64,000 nt of DNA from Micromonospora parva (GCF_000718515.1 NZ_JNZS01000012.1:195115-259114), one strand, 5' to 3'; shown: positions 26,858 to 35,481, numbered from the stretch's first letter. The notes: generated by a model from the sequence alone, not told the origin. Translations and numbers: made by a program.

Positions 26858-27899
26858 GGTTGGGCTCCTTCGCCAGCAGCTCCCGGACCCGTGGCGCGAC
26901 CGCACTGCCCAGCAGGTGGATCGTGCGCGCACGGGCCTCGCGGGGCAGGTGCATGATGTCGTACTTCAGGTCGAAGCGGCTCAGCCGCAGGTCGCGAGCG
27001 ACAGTGGCGATCTTCTGCGCCACCGTCTCGGGTGAGCCGACGAACAGCGCCCCGTGGTCGATTTCGGCCTCGTAGCGCGCGCGGTCCGGTTTGTAGAAGC
27101 CGCGTTCGGCGGCCAGGGCCGTCGCGACCGGCTGCCAGTACCGCCACCACGTCTCCACCGCCTCCTCGTCGGTGTCCGCGACCAGGCCGAGGGAGTGCTG
27201 CCCGATTGGCGGCAGGGTATGCCCGAACTGTTCGAGCGCCCTGGTGTAGAGGTCGACGTGGCCGGCGAAGCGCTGCGGACGCCCGCCGATGATCGCGAGC
27301 ATGAGCGGAAGTCCGTGCCGGGCGGCGCGGATGACCGAGTTCGGGCTTCCCCCGACCCCGATCCAGGTCGGGATGCCGCCGGCGGGCATCCGTGGGTGCA
27401 GCCGCTGCGCGGTGAGCGGGCTTCGTACCGTGCCGGACCAGGTGACCGGTTCGTCCTGTCGCAGCCGCAGGAAGAGGTCCAGCTTCTCCTCGAACAACCG
27501 CTCGTAGTCGGCGAGGTCGTAACCGAACAACGGGAACGACTCGGTTGCCGAGGCGCGGCCGAGGATCACCTGGGCGCGGCCGTTGGAGACGGCGTCGAGG
27601 GTGGAGAACTCGTGGTAGAGCCGCACCGGGTCGTTGGTGCTGAGCACGGTGACCGAGGTGCCGAGACGAATTCGCTCGGTCGCCGTCGCGGCCGCCGCCA
27701 GCAGCACGGGTGCCGCCGAGTCGTTGTGGCCCTCGCGGTAGTGCTCACCGACGCTGAACACGTCGAGTCCGGCCGACTCGGCGAGCCGTGCCTCGTCGAC
27801 GAGTAGCCGTACGGTCTCGGCGTCGCTCAGGGTCCGGTCGCCGTCGGTGGCGACCTCCCCGAACGAGTTCAGCCCCAGCTCGAAGTCTGCAGCTGCCAT
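26850..27899 (-). CDS. LLM-class flavin-dependent oxidoreductase, first of a tandem pair
   Basis: A 349-residue luciferase-like monooxygenase. Key matches are [69 protein letters not shown] and VGSPETVAQKI, each with a counterpart in the next gene, so the pair arose by tandem duplication. The ATG at 27899 has AGGAGGAG directly upstream. It is divergent from a MarR gene, and two inverted repeats in the 107-bp intergenic region are likely operators. The substrate may be a small aromatic or other xenobiotic that is also sensed by the MarR protein (inference). Confidence 0.9.
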   Translation of the reverse strand: MAAADFELGLNSFGEVATDGDRTLSDAETVRLLVDEARLAESAGLDVFSVGEHYREGHNDSAAPVLLAAAATATERIRLGTSVTVLSTNDPVRLYHEFSTLDAVSNGRAQVILGRASATESFPLFGYDLADYERLFEEKLDLFLRLRQDEPVTWSGTVRSPLTAQRLHPRMPAGGIPTWIGVGGSPNSVIRAARHGLPLMLAIIGGRPQRFAGHVDLYTRALEQFGHTLPPIGQHSLGLVADTDEEAVETWWRYWQPVATALAAERGFYKPDRARYEAEIDHGALFVGSPETVAQKIATVARDLRLSRFDLKYDIMHLPREARARTIHLLGSAVAPRVRELLAKEPNHV

Positions 27900-27949
27900 C
27901 GTCTCCTCCTCGGTGCTCAGCCGGCGAGCTGCGGAAGCAGACCTACCGG

Positions 27950-27990
27950 TTGACGTGTCAATGATGCTAACTTGGCAATTGACACGTCAA
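27950..27990. promoter_or_regulatory. Pair of inverted operators between MarR and monooxygenase genes
   Basis: TTGACGTGTCAA at 27950-27961 and TTGACACGTCAA at 27979-27990 are reverse complements of one another, each almost palindromic, with centres 29 bp apart in the divergent promoter region. This is a typical arrangement for an autoregulated MarR protein. Confidence 0.75.
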
Positions 27991-28006
27991 TTCCCAGGAG
28001 AGTGAG

Positions 28007-28495
28007 ATGACGGACGCCACACCGGCTCGGCGGGGGCGCCAGCTCCCCACCGCCGACGAGCTGCGGATCTGGCGGGACTTCATCGAGACGACGGCAGCGC
28101 TCGGCTCCCGGCTCGAGTCCCGGTTGCAGAGCGACTCCTCGCTCTCGACGGGCGACTACGCCGTGCTCCTCGCCCTCAGCGAGGCGCAGGGTCAGGCGAT
28201 GCGGTCGTCCGAACTCGCCGCGCACATCGGGTGGGAGCGGAGCCGCCTCTCGCACCACCTCGGGCGGATGGAACGGCGCGGCCTGATCCGCCGCCAGGAG
28301 TGCGCGACGGTGCCCCGTGGCGCCGAGGTGCTGCTCACGACAGCCGGCGCCGAGGCGTTCAAGGGCGCCACCGTTCCGCACCTGCGCGCCATCCGTGAAC
28401 TCTTCGTCGACGCCCTCACCCCGGACCAGATCGTCGCGGCGGGCGAGATCGCCACGGCGCTGCGAGCGCGCCTCGACGCCCTGCGCGCGGAGTGA
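28007..28495 (+). CDS. MarR-family transcriptional regulator
   Basis: A 162-residue winged-helix regulator. The DNA-binding part is SSELAAHIGWERSRLSHHLGRMERRGLIRRQEC (about residues 65-98), followed by the wing VPRGAEVLLTTAGAEAF, with dimer helices at both ends. AGGAG stands before the ATG. It is divergent from the flavin monooxygenase operon, with two 12-bp inverted repeats between. It most likely represses both itself and the monooxygenases and is released by a small ligand. Confidence 0.93.
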   Translation: MTDATPARRGRQLPTADELRIWRDFIETTAALGSRLESRLQSDSSLSTGDYAVLLALSEAQGQAMRSSELAAHIGWERSRLSHHLGRMERRGLIRRQECATVPRGAEVLLTTAGAEAFKGATVPHLRAIRELFVDALTPDQIVAAGEIATALRARLDALRAE

Positions 28496-28650
28496 CACGT
28501 CAGGGTGGCTCCCCGGCACTATCGCATTCATAACTGTAAGTGCGCGGGCGATTGCCGACAGCTACGTCCGGGTGGTCCAATCCTCCAGAAAGCCGCCACC
28601 CCGCCCGCCCGCGGGGACGGCGTCGGCCGCGCCGCCCGGGAGGTACGTCC

Positions 28651-30624
28651 ATGAGCGAGACCGCCACCGCAGAGGCCCACCGGGTCAGGCCAGAGCAGTC
28701 CCGCCCGGGACGTACCGAATCGGTGCTGCCGGAACTGCGGGAGATGTGGTGGGAGACGGGGGTGCGGGCGCGCGCCGAGGCCGGCGTCTTCGCCGTCTTC
28801 GCGGAGTTGCCCAGGTTGGTGTGGACCGCACTCGGCATCAGTTGGCGCGCGGACCGGCTCCGTACCGGCGTGGTGGCTGTGGCCACCGTCGGCGCGGGGG
28901 TGATGGCGGCCTTCGGGCTGCTGGCCACGCAGCGGGTGCTGGTGGAGTTGTTCGCCGGCGGGCCGACACCGGACAAGGTGCGGGCGGCACTGCCCGCGCT
29001 GGTCGTGCTGGCCGTGACGGTCGCGCTCCGCGCCGGGATGGGCATCGCCACCGGGTACGCGCAGAACGGGCTGACGCCCCGGGTGAGCCGGGAGGTGGAG
29101 CGGGGCCTGTTCGAGGTGTCCACAGCGGTCCGGTTGGAGGCGTTCGACGCGGACGCGTTCGCCGACGACATGGAACGCGCCTCGCGGGGCACCGAGTCGA
29201 CGATCGGGCTGGTGCAGGCGTCGATGAACCTGCTCGCCGGGCTGGCCGGCCTGCTCGCCGTGGCGGCTGCCGTCATCATCATCCATCCGCTGCTGCTGCT
29301 GGCGCTGCTGGTCGCCACGGTGCCCACGGCATGGGCGTCGTTGCGGGCCGGGCATCTGCGCTACCAGACGTACACCGCCGGATCGGTGCGCCGACGTCGA
29401 CTGTGGCTGCTGCACAAGTTGATGGCCGAACGTGCCTCGGCACCGGAGTTGCGCTCGTACGGTCTGCGCCGGTTCCTGCTCGACCAGTACGACCGGGTGA
29501 TGCGGGTGGAGACCGACATCCAGCTCGCCCTGGCCCGGCGCGTCACCACGACCACCACTGTCGGAGCGATCATCGGTGGCCTCGCCACCGGCACCGTCTA
29601 CGCCCTGCTCGGGTTGCTGCTCCTGGACGGGCAGATCCCGCTCGCCGCGGCGGCGACCTGCGTGATCGCGGTGCAGTCCGCGCAACGGTCCCTGGCCATC
29701 GCGACCTTCCAGGTCGACCACGTCTACACGGAGGGGCAGCACTTCGGCGACTACACCGGCTTCATGACCCGCGCTGACGCCTACCTGCCGGGCAACGCCG
29801 ACGACGAAGCCGGGGCCGCCCCGGACCGGTTGCGGGAGTTGACGGTCAACGGGGTGAGCCTGCGCTATCCCGACCGGGACACCCCGGCCGTCGACGGCGT
29901 CACGTTGACGATCACCGCCGGGCAGACGGTCGCGTTCGTCGGGGAGAACGGCTCGGGCAAGACCACCCTCGCCGCGATGATCGCCGGCCTGCGCGTGCCC
30001 ACCGCTGGCGGTATCGAGTGGAACGGCCGCCCGTTGTCGGAGCTCGACGTCGACGGGCTGCGGGCCCGGATCGCGGTCGTGACGCAGGAATACCACAAGT
30101 GGCCGTTCACCGCGGCCACGAACATCGCCATCGGCGACGTCGACAGCGAGGCCCGGCAGGATCGCATCGAGGCCGCCGCCGGCCGCGCGGTCGCCCACGA
30201 CATGATCAACGAACTTCCGCACGGGTACGAGACACTGCTCGACCGGACCTTCGCGCGCGGTCAGGACCTCTCCGGTGGGCAGTGGCAACGCATCACCGCG
30301 GCCCGCGGCTTCCTGCGCGACGCCGAACTGCTGATCATGGATGAGCCGTCCTCCGCGCTCGATCCGCGCGCCGAGGATGCCCTGTTCCAGGCCATTCGGG
30401 ACCGCAGAGGTCGCGCCACCACGATCCTCATCACGCACCGGCTCGCCAACGTCCGGCACGCCGACCGGATCTTCGTCCTGCACCACGGCCGACTGGTCGA
30501 GGCCGGCTCACACGCCGACCTCGTCGCCACCGGCGGCCGGTACGCCGAACTGTTCGCACTCCAGGCCGCCGGCTACGACGCGAAGCTGAGGGACGGCCAC
30601 CGGCCCGCACCGAGCTCCCACTGA
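28651..30624 (+). CDS. ABC exporter with fused membrane and ATPase domains
   Basis: A 657-residue half-transporter. Membrane helices occupy about residues 70-350, starting near VVAVATVGAGVMAAFGLL. The nucleotide-binding domain has Walker A GENGSGKTT (431-439), signature LSGGQWQR (540-547), Walker B LLIMDEP (about 561-567) and the switch His in ITHRLANV. The start at 28651 has GGGAGG 7 nt upstream. The single ORF suggests a homodimer. It is followed after 66 nt by a two-component system, which may control it. The exported substrate (lipid, drug or peptide) is not evident. Confidence 0.92.
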   Translation: MSETATAEAHRVRPEQSRPGRTESVLPELREMWWETGVRARAEAGVFAVFAELPRLVWTALGISWRADRLRTGVVAVATVGAGVMAAFGLLATQRVLVELFAGGPTPDKVRAALPALVVLAVTVALRAGMGIATGYAQNGLTPRVSREVERGLFEVSTAVRLEAFDADAFADDMERASRGTESTIGLVQASMNLLAGLAGLLAVAAAVIIIHPLLLLALLVATVPTAWASLRAGHLRYQTYTAGSVRRRRLWLLHKLMAERASAPELRSYGLRRFLLDQYDRVMRVETDIQLALARRVTTTTTVGAIIGGLATGTVYALLGLLLLDGQIPLAAAATCVIAVQSAQRSLAIATFQVDHVYTEGQHFGDYTGFMTRADAYLPGNADDEAGAAPDRLRELTVNGVSLRYPDRDTPAVDGVTLTITAGQTVAFVGENGSGKTTLAAMIAGLRVPTAGGIEWNGRPLSELDVDGLRARIAVVTQEYHKWPFTAATNIAIGDVDSEARQDRIEAAAGRAVAHDMINELPHGYETLLDRTFARGQDLSGGQWQRITAARGFLRDAELLIMDEPSSALDPRAEDALFQAIRDRRGRATTILITHRLANVRHADRIFVLHHGRLVEAGSHADLVATGGRYAELFALQAAGYDAKLRDGHRPAPSSH

Positions 30625-30677
30625 GGACGCCACCGCCAGCCCCGGGTCAGACCTTCTCCCGTTCCCCGCCGAGCGGC

Positions 30678-30683
30678 TAGGCT
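30678..30683 (+). promoter_or_regulatory. Leaderless-type -10 element before the histidine kinase gene
   Basis: TAGGCT is placed 7 nt before the ATG at 30691, so the transcript should begin at or next to the start codon. There is no Shine-Dalgarno sequence. The same TAGGCT-N7-ATG arrangement precedes the argS leader peptide. Confidence 0.55.
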
Positions 30684-30690
30684 TCCGCGC

Positions 30691-31824
30691 ATGTCAGGGT
30701 GGCGCGGCCGTTCGGCGAACACGGCCCTGGTGCTCGTCGTCGGCCTGATCGCCCTCGTGGGCCTGGTGGTGCAGTCGCGCGGCCTCGACACCACCGCCGA
30801 ATGGGCGGCCCTGCCGGTGGTGCTGCTCTCGTCCGGCGCGCTGTACGTCCGCCGGCGTCACCCGGTGCCGGTGGGCGTCGTGGCGCTGGCCGCCGTCGGC
30901 GCGTACGGGGTGCTGCTGCACCGGCCCGGCCCGATCATGCTGGTGTTCGTCGTGGCGCTCTACACAGTCGTCGACGAGGGGTATCTCGCGGTCGCCATCG
31001 GGCTGGGTCTCGCCTCGGTGATCGCCTTCGCCGTGGCGGACAGCTACAACCGGTCCCCGACCAGCATGAACGGGGCGACACTGCTGCACGCGGGCTGGCT
31101 CGTCGCGGTCATCGTCGGGGTGACCCGCAACCGTCGCGCCTACCTCGCCGAGGCGCAGGCCCGAGCGGCCGCCGCCGAGCAGCGGATGGAGGAGGAGGCC
31201 CGGCGGCGGGCCACCGAGGAGCGGCTGCGCATAGCCCGGGAACTGCACGACGTGCTCGGCCACCACCTGTCACTGATCAACGTGCAGGCCAGCGCCGCGT
31301 TGCACCGGCCCGATCCGGTCCGGTCCGAGCAGGCCCTCACCGCGATCAAACAGACCAGCAAGGAGACGTTGAGCGAGTTGCGCGCGACGCTCGGCGTACT
31401 GCGGCAGGAGGGTGCGGGGTCGCTCGCGCCCGGACCCGGTCTGTCCCGCCTCGACGATCTCGTCAGGACGGCCGGTCGGCCGGAGTTGGAGATCCGCACC
31501 GAGTTGGCGGAGACCCGGTCGCTGCCGCCGGAGGTCGACCTGGCGGTGTATCGGATCGTCCAGGAGGCGCTCACCAACGTGGCACGGCACGCGGGTGCCA
31601 CCACGGCCGTGGTCCGGGTCCGACCCGACCACGACGACGTGCTCGTGGAGGTCGAGGACGACGGCACCAGCCAACCGGGTACGCCGGGCAGCGGGATCGT
31701 CGGCATGCGTGAGCGGGCGCGGGCACTGGGCGGTTCGTTGAGCGCGGGCTCGCAGCCGGACGGCGGCTTCCGGGTCTGTGCCCGGCTGCCGGTGCGGTCC
31801 GGCCCGGCGGGGGAGCGGGAATGA
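30691..31824 (+). CDS. Sensor histidine kinase (HisKA_3, NarL partner type)
   Basis: A 377-residue membrane sensor. About five hydrophobic segments (from ALVLVVGLIALVGLVV to GWLVAVIVGVT) form the N-terminal 145 residues with little extracellular domain. The dimerisation helix holds the phospho-acceptor His186 in IARELHDVLGHHLSLI. The C-terminal ATPase domain has VQEALTNVARHAGA (N box) and SGIVGMRERARALGG (G box). It overlaps the response regulator by ATGA. The signal is unknown. A leaderless-type -10 precedes the ATG. The pair may respond to the same compound as the ABC exporter just upstream. Confidence 0.93.
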   Translation: MSGWRGRSANTALVLVVGLIALVGLVVQSRGLDTTAEWAALPVVLLSSGALYVRRRHPVPVGVVALAAVGAYGVLLHRPGPIMLVFVVALYTVVDEGYLAVAIGLGLASVIAFAVADSYNRSPTSMNGATLLHAGWLVAVIVGVTRNRRAYLAEAQARAAAAEQRMEEEARRRATEERLRIARELHDVLGHHLSLINVQASAALHRPDPVRSEQALTAIKQTSKETLSELRATLGVLRQEGAGSLAPGPGLSRLDDLVRTAGRPELEIRTELAETRSLPPEVDLAVYRIVQEALTNVARHAGATTAVVRVRPDHDDVLVEVEDDGTSQPGTPGSGIVGMRERARALGGSLSAGSQPDGGFRVCARLPVRSGPAGERE

Positions 31825-32480
31825 TCCGGCTGCTGCTCGTCGACGACCAGACCCTGGTCCGCGCCGGTTTCCGATCCATCCTGGACGGCGAGGACGGCAT
31901 CGAGGTGGTCGGCGAGGCTGCCGACGGCGCGCAGGCGGTGCGGCTCGCCCGGCAACTGCGGCCGGATGTCGTGCTCATGGACATCCGGATGCCCGGGCTG
32001 GACGGCCTGGCCGCGACCGGGGAGATCGTCGGGAACTCCGACGCCCGGGTCATCATCCTGACCACGTTCGACCTGGACGAATACGTCTACGGGGCGCTGC
32101 GCGCCGGCGCCAGCGGCTTTCTGGTAAAGGACACCGAACCGGCCGAGTTGATCCACGGCGTGCGGGTGGTGGCCCGGGGCGACGCGCTGATCGCGCCGTC
32201 GATCACCCGTCGGTTGATCGCCGAGTTCGCGGCCCGGGCCGGGCATCCCGACCCGGGGCCGCGACTGAGCGTGCTCACCGAACGGGAGCGGGAGGTGCTG
32301 GCGCTGGTAGCGGCCGGCCTGTCCAACGACGAGATCGCCGCGCGACTGGTGCTGAGCCCGGCCACCGCCAAGACACATGTCAGCCGGATCATGACCAAGG
32401 CGGCTGCCCGGGACCGGGCCCAGTTGGTGATCCTCGCCTACGAGTCCGGCCTGACCGTGCCCGGTTGGCTCACCCGCTAG
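31821..32480 (+). CDS. NarL/LuxR-family response regulator
   Basis: A 219-residue regulator. The receiver domain has DD at 8-9, phospho-acceptor Asp54 in VLMDIRMPG, and Lys in GFLVKDTEP. The C-terminal LuxR-type helix-turn-helix is LTEREREVLALVAAGLSNDEIAARLVLSPATAKTHVSRIM (about 151-190). It overlaps the histidine kinase gene by 4 nt, and the two form a two-component system. A hairpin terminator separates it from the convergent membrane protein. Its targets are not shown by the sequence. Confidence 0.95.
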   Translation: MIRLLLVDDQTLVRAGFRSILDGEDGIEVVGEAADGAQAVRLARQLRPDVVLMDIRMPGLDGLAATGEIVGNSDARVIILTTFDLDEYVYGALRAGASGFLVKDTEPAELIHGVRVVARGDALIAPSITRRLIAEFAARAGHPDPGPRLSVLTEREREVLALVAAGLSNDEIAARLVLSPATAKTHVSRIMTKAAARDRAQLVILAYESGLTVPGWLTR

Positions 32481-32496
32481 CGACCACCGCCTCCGG

Positions 32497-32522
32497 GCTG
32501 GCCGGCAGAGCCACCGGCCGGC
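32497..32522. terminator. Hairpin between the response regulator and a convergent membrane-protein gene
   Basis: Arms 32497-32505 and 32514-32522 pair over 9 bp with one G-T wobble and an 8-nt loop. It lies 17 nt after the response-regulator stop and can serve both convergent genes. Confidence 0.6.
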
Positions 32523-32533
32523 GTCCTGATCGG

Positions 32534-32968
32534 TCAGGCGGTCAGCCGGTCGGTGCGGCGGGCGCGGGCCAGCGCCAGCCCGCCGAGGGCCGCGCTGATC
32601 ACCCCGACCACCACTGCCACGTAGGCCCCACCCAGCCCGTTGCCGGTGCCGACACCGCCGTCGGAGGTGACCACCACCAGCGCGCCGAGCGCCAAGCCGA
32701 TCAGGCCCGCCGCCAGGGCCAGGAAGGCTCCGAGGCTGCCCGAGCCGGTGCCGATGCGACTGGCGGGGCGGGCCAGAGCCAGCCCCCCGACGACGGCGCC
32801 GGCCAGGCCCAGCAGGACGGCGGCGCTGGCACCGAGACGCCCGGAGCTCATGGAGAGCGCAGCGGCTGCGGTCGACTGGGCCGAGGCGTGCGCGGCTGCC
32901 GGCGCGCTGAGCGTGATCCCCCCGATTGGGACGGCTACGGCGGTGGCGAGCAGGTGGCGGACGGACAT
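32534..32968 (-). CDS. Small four-segment membrane protein
   Basis: A 144-residue hydrophobic protein with a signal-like N-terminus (HLLATAVAVPIGGITLSAPAAAHA) and three further helices: ASAAVLLGLAGAVVGGLALA, LGAFLALAAGLIGLALGALVVV and YVAVVVGVISAALGGLALA. GLALARPASRIGTGSGS and GGLALARARRTDR show an internal repeat. It resembles small actinobacterial membrane proteins of unknown function, perhaps DUF6223. It is convergent with the response regulator. The ATG at 32968 and the start of the mature part look normal. Confidence 0.75.
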   Translation of the reverse strand: MSVRHLLATAVAVPIGGITLSAPAAAHASAQSTAAAALSMSSGRLGASAAVLLGLAGAVVGGLALARPASRIGTGSGSLGAFLALAAGLIGLALGALVVVTSDGGVGTGNGLGGAYVAVVVGVISAALGGLALARARRTDRLTA

Positions 32969-33262
32969 CGTGGTTCCCCTCGGTCGGCTGACGACTACAT
33001 GCGGCAGCGTAGGAACGGGACCGCCCGCGAGTCGTCATGCCGGAGTTGCCAACGGGCCTACCACCCGGGATGTACGCGCTCGCAACGGCGTACCGCCGCG
33101 GTTGTCTCCCCGGGCTTGCCCGGCCCCACGACCCCGGCGCGAGCTGAGCGGGAATGGCCCTTGACCTGGGGTTTTGTCGGATCCGAGCAGTGGCGTTCAC
33201 GGTCTGCGAGTGGTACGACTGATGCATCGGACCAGGTGGTGCGGGTTCAGGAGGTGACATCC
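32969..33262. other. Intergenic region without a recognised gene
   Basis: A 294-base stretch between the membrane-protein gene and the small coupled genes. No convincing ORF, tRNA or palindrome was found. It must hold the promoter of the small genes; TTGACC at 33161 could be a -35 box but no matching -10 is clear. Confidence 0.5.
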
Positions 33263-33373
33263 ATGCTTCTCACAAGCACCCCGCCTCGACACCGGCCCTG
33301 CCATCTGGCGGCCGTGGAGATTCCGCCCCAGCGGGGGATCGCGGCGCCGTCGTCGACGCCGAGGGCACCATGA
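33263..33373 (+). CDS. 36-residue small protein, translationally coupled to the next gene
   Basis: The ATG at 33263 is preceded, 5 nt upstream, by AGGAGGTGA, the longest anti-16S match I noticed in the window. The frame encodes MLLTSTPPRHRPCHLAAVEI and then a Pro/Arg-rich tail, and its TGA overlaps the ATG of the next gene (ATGA). The peptide has no recognisable family. It may be functional or may only carry ribosomes into the following gene. The strong ribosome binding site and the exact overlap argue that it is translated. Confidence 0.5.
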   Translation: MLLTSTPPRHRPCHLAAVEIPPQRGIAAPSSTPRAP

Positions 33374-33753
33374 CAAGTCCGGAGAACACCGAGGAAAAGG
33401 CGGCTGCCTACGCCCGCGGTCTCGACGCGGGTCGGATCGAGCAACGTCTACAGGGGCACGATGAGCACCTGCGAAAGATCAATGGTTCGATCGACTCGAT
33501 GACGCAGGCTCTCCAATTTCTCACCGAGGAGCTCCGCGCCAACGTCGCCCTGTTCAGCGCCAACATGACCGCAGACCGCCGGGACACCAGCGAGCGGGAG
33601 AGGATCGCCGCCGTGCGGGTGGAGGAGGCGGGCATCGTCGAATCCCAGAGGACGGTCCGGTGGACGGCGTGGCAGCGCTGGTCTGCCGTCGCCGGCGCGA
33701 TCATCCTGGTGGTGAACTTCGGCCTGGGTCTCTACCTCGCGTTCGGCCGTTGA
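33370..33753 (+). CDS. Small tail-anchored coiled-coil protein
   Basis: A 127-residue protein. The first 100 residues are charged and helical (RIEQRLQGHDEHLRKINGSIDSMTQALQFLTEEL), likely a coiled coil. A single C-terminal membrane helix, WSAVAGAIILVVNFGLGLYLAF, ends the protein, so it is probably anchored with its N-terminus in the cytoplasm. It resembles small tail-anchored proteins and haemolysin XhlA-like proteins in shape only. Its ATG overlaps the stop of a 36-codon ORF with a near-perfect ribosome binding site, which suggests coupled translation. Confidence 0.72.
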   Translation: MTSPENTEEKAAAYARGLDAGRIEQRLQGHDEHLRKINGSIDSMTQALQFLTEELRANVALFSANMTADRRDTSERERIAAVRVEEAGIVESQRTVRWTAWQRWSAVAGAIILVVNFGLGLYLAFGR

Positions 33754-33809
33754 CCGGGTGGCAGCGCTGGTAGCCCGGTGGACCCGGGGTGTTGAGGTCA
33801 ACAACCGCG

Positions 33810-34298
33810 TCACTGCATTGAGGAGTCGCCACCCGGTCTGGGCTCCAGCACCACCACAGTGGTTTCCGACGATCGCCGCGCCGCATGGGCCTCGAAGTTC
33901 TTGTCGGCCCCGCGCCAGCGTGGCCACAGTCGCGTCCGCTCGTCGGCGGTGGCGGCCCGGCCGCGGACCAGCCGCCGCCCGTCAGCCAGGTCCACTGACG
34001 CGTCCGGGTGGGCCTGCAGGTTGAGCCACCAGGCGGGGGCGCCCTCGCCCCACCCGTTCATCGCCACCCCGACCAGGTTGGGGCCGTCCTCGAAGTACGC
34101 GAGGATGACGCTACGTTGCTGGCCGGTGCGGCGACCGGTGGTGGTCAGTCGCAGCGTGCCCCAGCGGTGCTCGCGCGGCCGCCACAGCCCGACCCGGCTG
34201 CCGGTGACCCGGTACAGACCCCGGTGCACCGACCAGGCCAGCCGGATGAACCACCGCGGCGGCAGCCACGGTGCCTTCGTCTCCTGAGCATCGGACAT
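33810..34298 (-). CDS. Deazaflavin-dependent nitroreductase-family protein (Ddn-like)
   Basis: A 162-residue protein with the split beta-barrel signature of F420-dependent Ddn-like proteins: RLTTTGRRTGQQRSVILAYFEDGPNLVGVAMNGWGEGAPAWWLNLQAHPDASVDL. The TTGRRTG and NLQAHPD segments are the most typical. Start ATG 34298 has GGAGG 5 nt upstream; the open frame continues far upstream but is not coding. It likely uses reduced F420 to reduce or detoxify a substrate. It is monocistronic as far as can be seen. Confidence 0.87.
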   Translation of the reverse strand: MSDAQETKAPWLPPRWFIRLAWSVHRGLYRVTGSRVGLWRPREHRWGTLRLTTTGRRTGQQRSVILAYFEDGPNLVGVAMNGWGEGAPAWWLNLQAHPDASVDLADGRRLVRGRAATADERTRLWPRWRGADKNFEAHAARRSSETTVVVLEPRPGGDSSMQ

Positions 34299-34477
34299 GA
34301 CGACCTCCTCCACCGACCACTGCTGATGGCCCGGCAGGCTGCCGTATCCGGTAACCCCACTGTGGACCGAGAGCCCAAGGTCTCCCGGCGTGAGCACAGC
34401 TTGCGTCCTGTTGTCCATGATCCGACCGAGGAACGGACCGATCGGTGGAAGCCCCGTCTCGGCGGCAGCCGGGTGAG

Positions 34478-35242
34478 CTACCGCTGCCAGGCGTCGATGG
34501 CGCGTACGCCGTCGCGCACGACCCGGTCCAGGATGGCCGGGTTGCCGCTGGTGCCCTCCCACCCCTGGTCGTTGAAGACCGTCACCGCGCTGTCGACGCG
34601 GGCCACGGCGATCTGGCTGGACGCGGTGCCGCCGGTGCGTTCGCCGTTCAGGCTCGTCTCCGGCCAGGTCCGGGTCAGCAGCAGCCCCTCGCCACCGACC
34701 CCGGTCAGCACCTCGCTCTTGACGGTGACCCGGTTTCCGGCCTGCTCGTAGGAGGGACACGCCTGCACGGCGGTGCGAAGCCGGTCCAGGTAGGCCGAGG
34801 CTCCGGCGCCGTCGAAGGTGAAGATGGTCTGGTGGATCATCCCCTGCGGCACGTTGCTGGCGGGCTCGCCGGCCGTCTGGTAGGTGACGGTCATCGCGGC
34901 GCTCGCGGTGACCTGCCGGCCGCCGGTGCCGAACTCGTTGCCGCACAGCGTCGGCAGGGCCTCCTCGACGGGTGTCGTCCGTCGTGGAGACTTCCGCAGC
35001 TCGGCGGGCAACTCGACGAAGGCCGAGGTCGGGATGGTCACCCGGGTGCTCGCGCTCGGAGATGGTGACTCCGTCGGGGGCGTTGACGTTGCCGCGCTCG
35101 TCGGTGCGGTGGTCGCCGGTGCGGAGCCGGGCGGATCATCGGTGGTGGTGCAGGCGGCGGCCAGCGCGATGGTGCCGAGCAGTGGGAGCAGCGCGAGCGA
35201 GCGTCGGGTACGCGCCGGTGGCAGTGGTACGGATCGGCTCAT
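34478..35242 (-). CDS. Secreted lipoprotein of unknown function
   Basis: A 254-residue exported protein. The signal peptide ALLPLLGTIALAAACTTTDD has lipobox AAAC, with the lipidated Cys at about residue 31. A Pro/Ser/Thr-rich linker (about 40-75) follows. The globular C-terminal part has paired Cys (LCGNEFG and QACPSYEQ) and resembles the sensor-like domain of actinobacterial PknH-type lipoproteins (QIAVARVDSAVTVFNDQGWEG), but this is a weak similarity. ATG 35242 is best spaced behind AAGGGG. It is divergent from the argS leader. Confidence 0.75.
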   Translation of the reverse strand: MSRSVPLPPARTRRSLALLPLLGTIALAAACTTTDDPPGSAPATTAPTSAATSTPPTESPSPSASTRVTIPTSAFVELPAELRKSPRRTTPVEEALPTLCGNEFGTGGRQVTASAAMTVTYQTAGEPASNVPQGMIHQTIFTFDGAGASAYLDRLRTAVQACPSYEQAGNRVTVKSEVLTGVGGEGLLLTRTWPETSLNGERTGGTASSQIAVARVDSAVTVFNDQGWEGTSGNPAILDRVVRDGVRAIDAWQR

Positions 35243-35362
35243 CATCACCCCTTGTCTGTGCCGGGAAGGTGCCCAGCACCGCGCCGACCGAAACGATCAC
35301 CAGGCGGCGCGGGGATCGACCGGGCCACCGGAATTGAGGTGTCGTCACATCGACCGGGCCAC

Positions 35363-35368
35363 TAGGCT
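35363..35368 (+). promoter_or_regulatory. Leaderless-type -10 element of the argS leader
   Basis: TAGGCT followed by exactly 7 nt and the leader-peptide ATG at 35376. The transcript should begin at the ATG itself. No good -35 box was seen at the normal distance. Confidence 0.55.
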
Positions 35369-35375
35369 GCCCCGC

Positions 35376-35471
35376 ATGACCAGCGTAATCGCTCACCGCA
35401 CCACCGGACTGTCGGGTGACGTCCAGGTCGGTGCGGAGCGACGCCGGCGACCCGTCGCCCGCCCGCGCTGA
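35376..35471 (+). CDS. Arginine-rich leader peptide upstream of argS
   Basis: A 31-codon ORF that ends in AERRRRPVARPR. Seven of 31 residues are Arg, including four in a row read by CGA, CGC, CGG and CGA. Its ATG lies 7 nt after a TAGGCT -10 element, so it is probably read from a leaderless mRNA. The stop is 10 nt before a perfect hairpin (35482-35507), and argS begins 119 nt after the stop. This is the arrangement of a ribosome-mediated attenuator: when charged Arg-tRNA is scarce the ribosome should stall on the Arg run and prevent the hairpin, raising argS expression. The element is inferred from sequence only. Confidence 0.7.
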   Translation: MTSVIAHRTTGLSGDVQVGAERRRRPVARPR

Positions 35472-35481
35472 CCTGTTCCTG

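Noticed and set aside
35376..35471. Considered as a T-box or amino-acid riboswitch rather than a leader peptide
   Set aside because: No conserved T-box sequence or specifier stem was found; the run of Arg codons fits peptide attenuation better.
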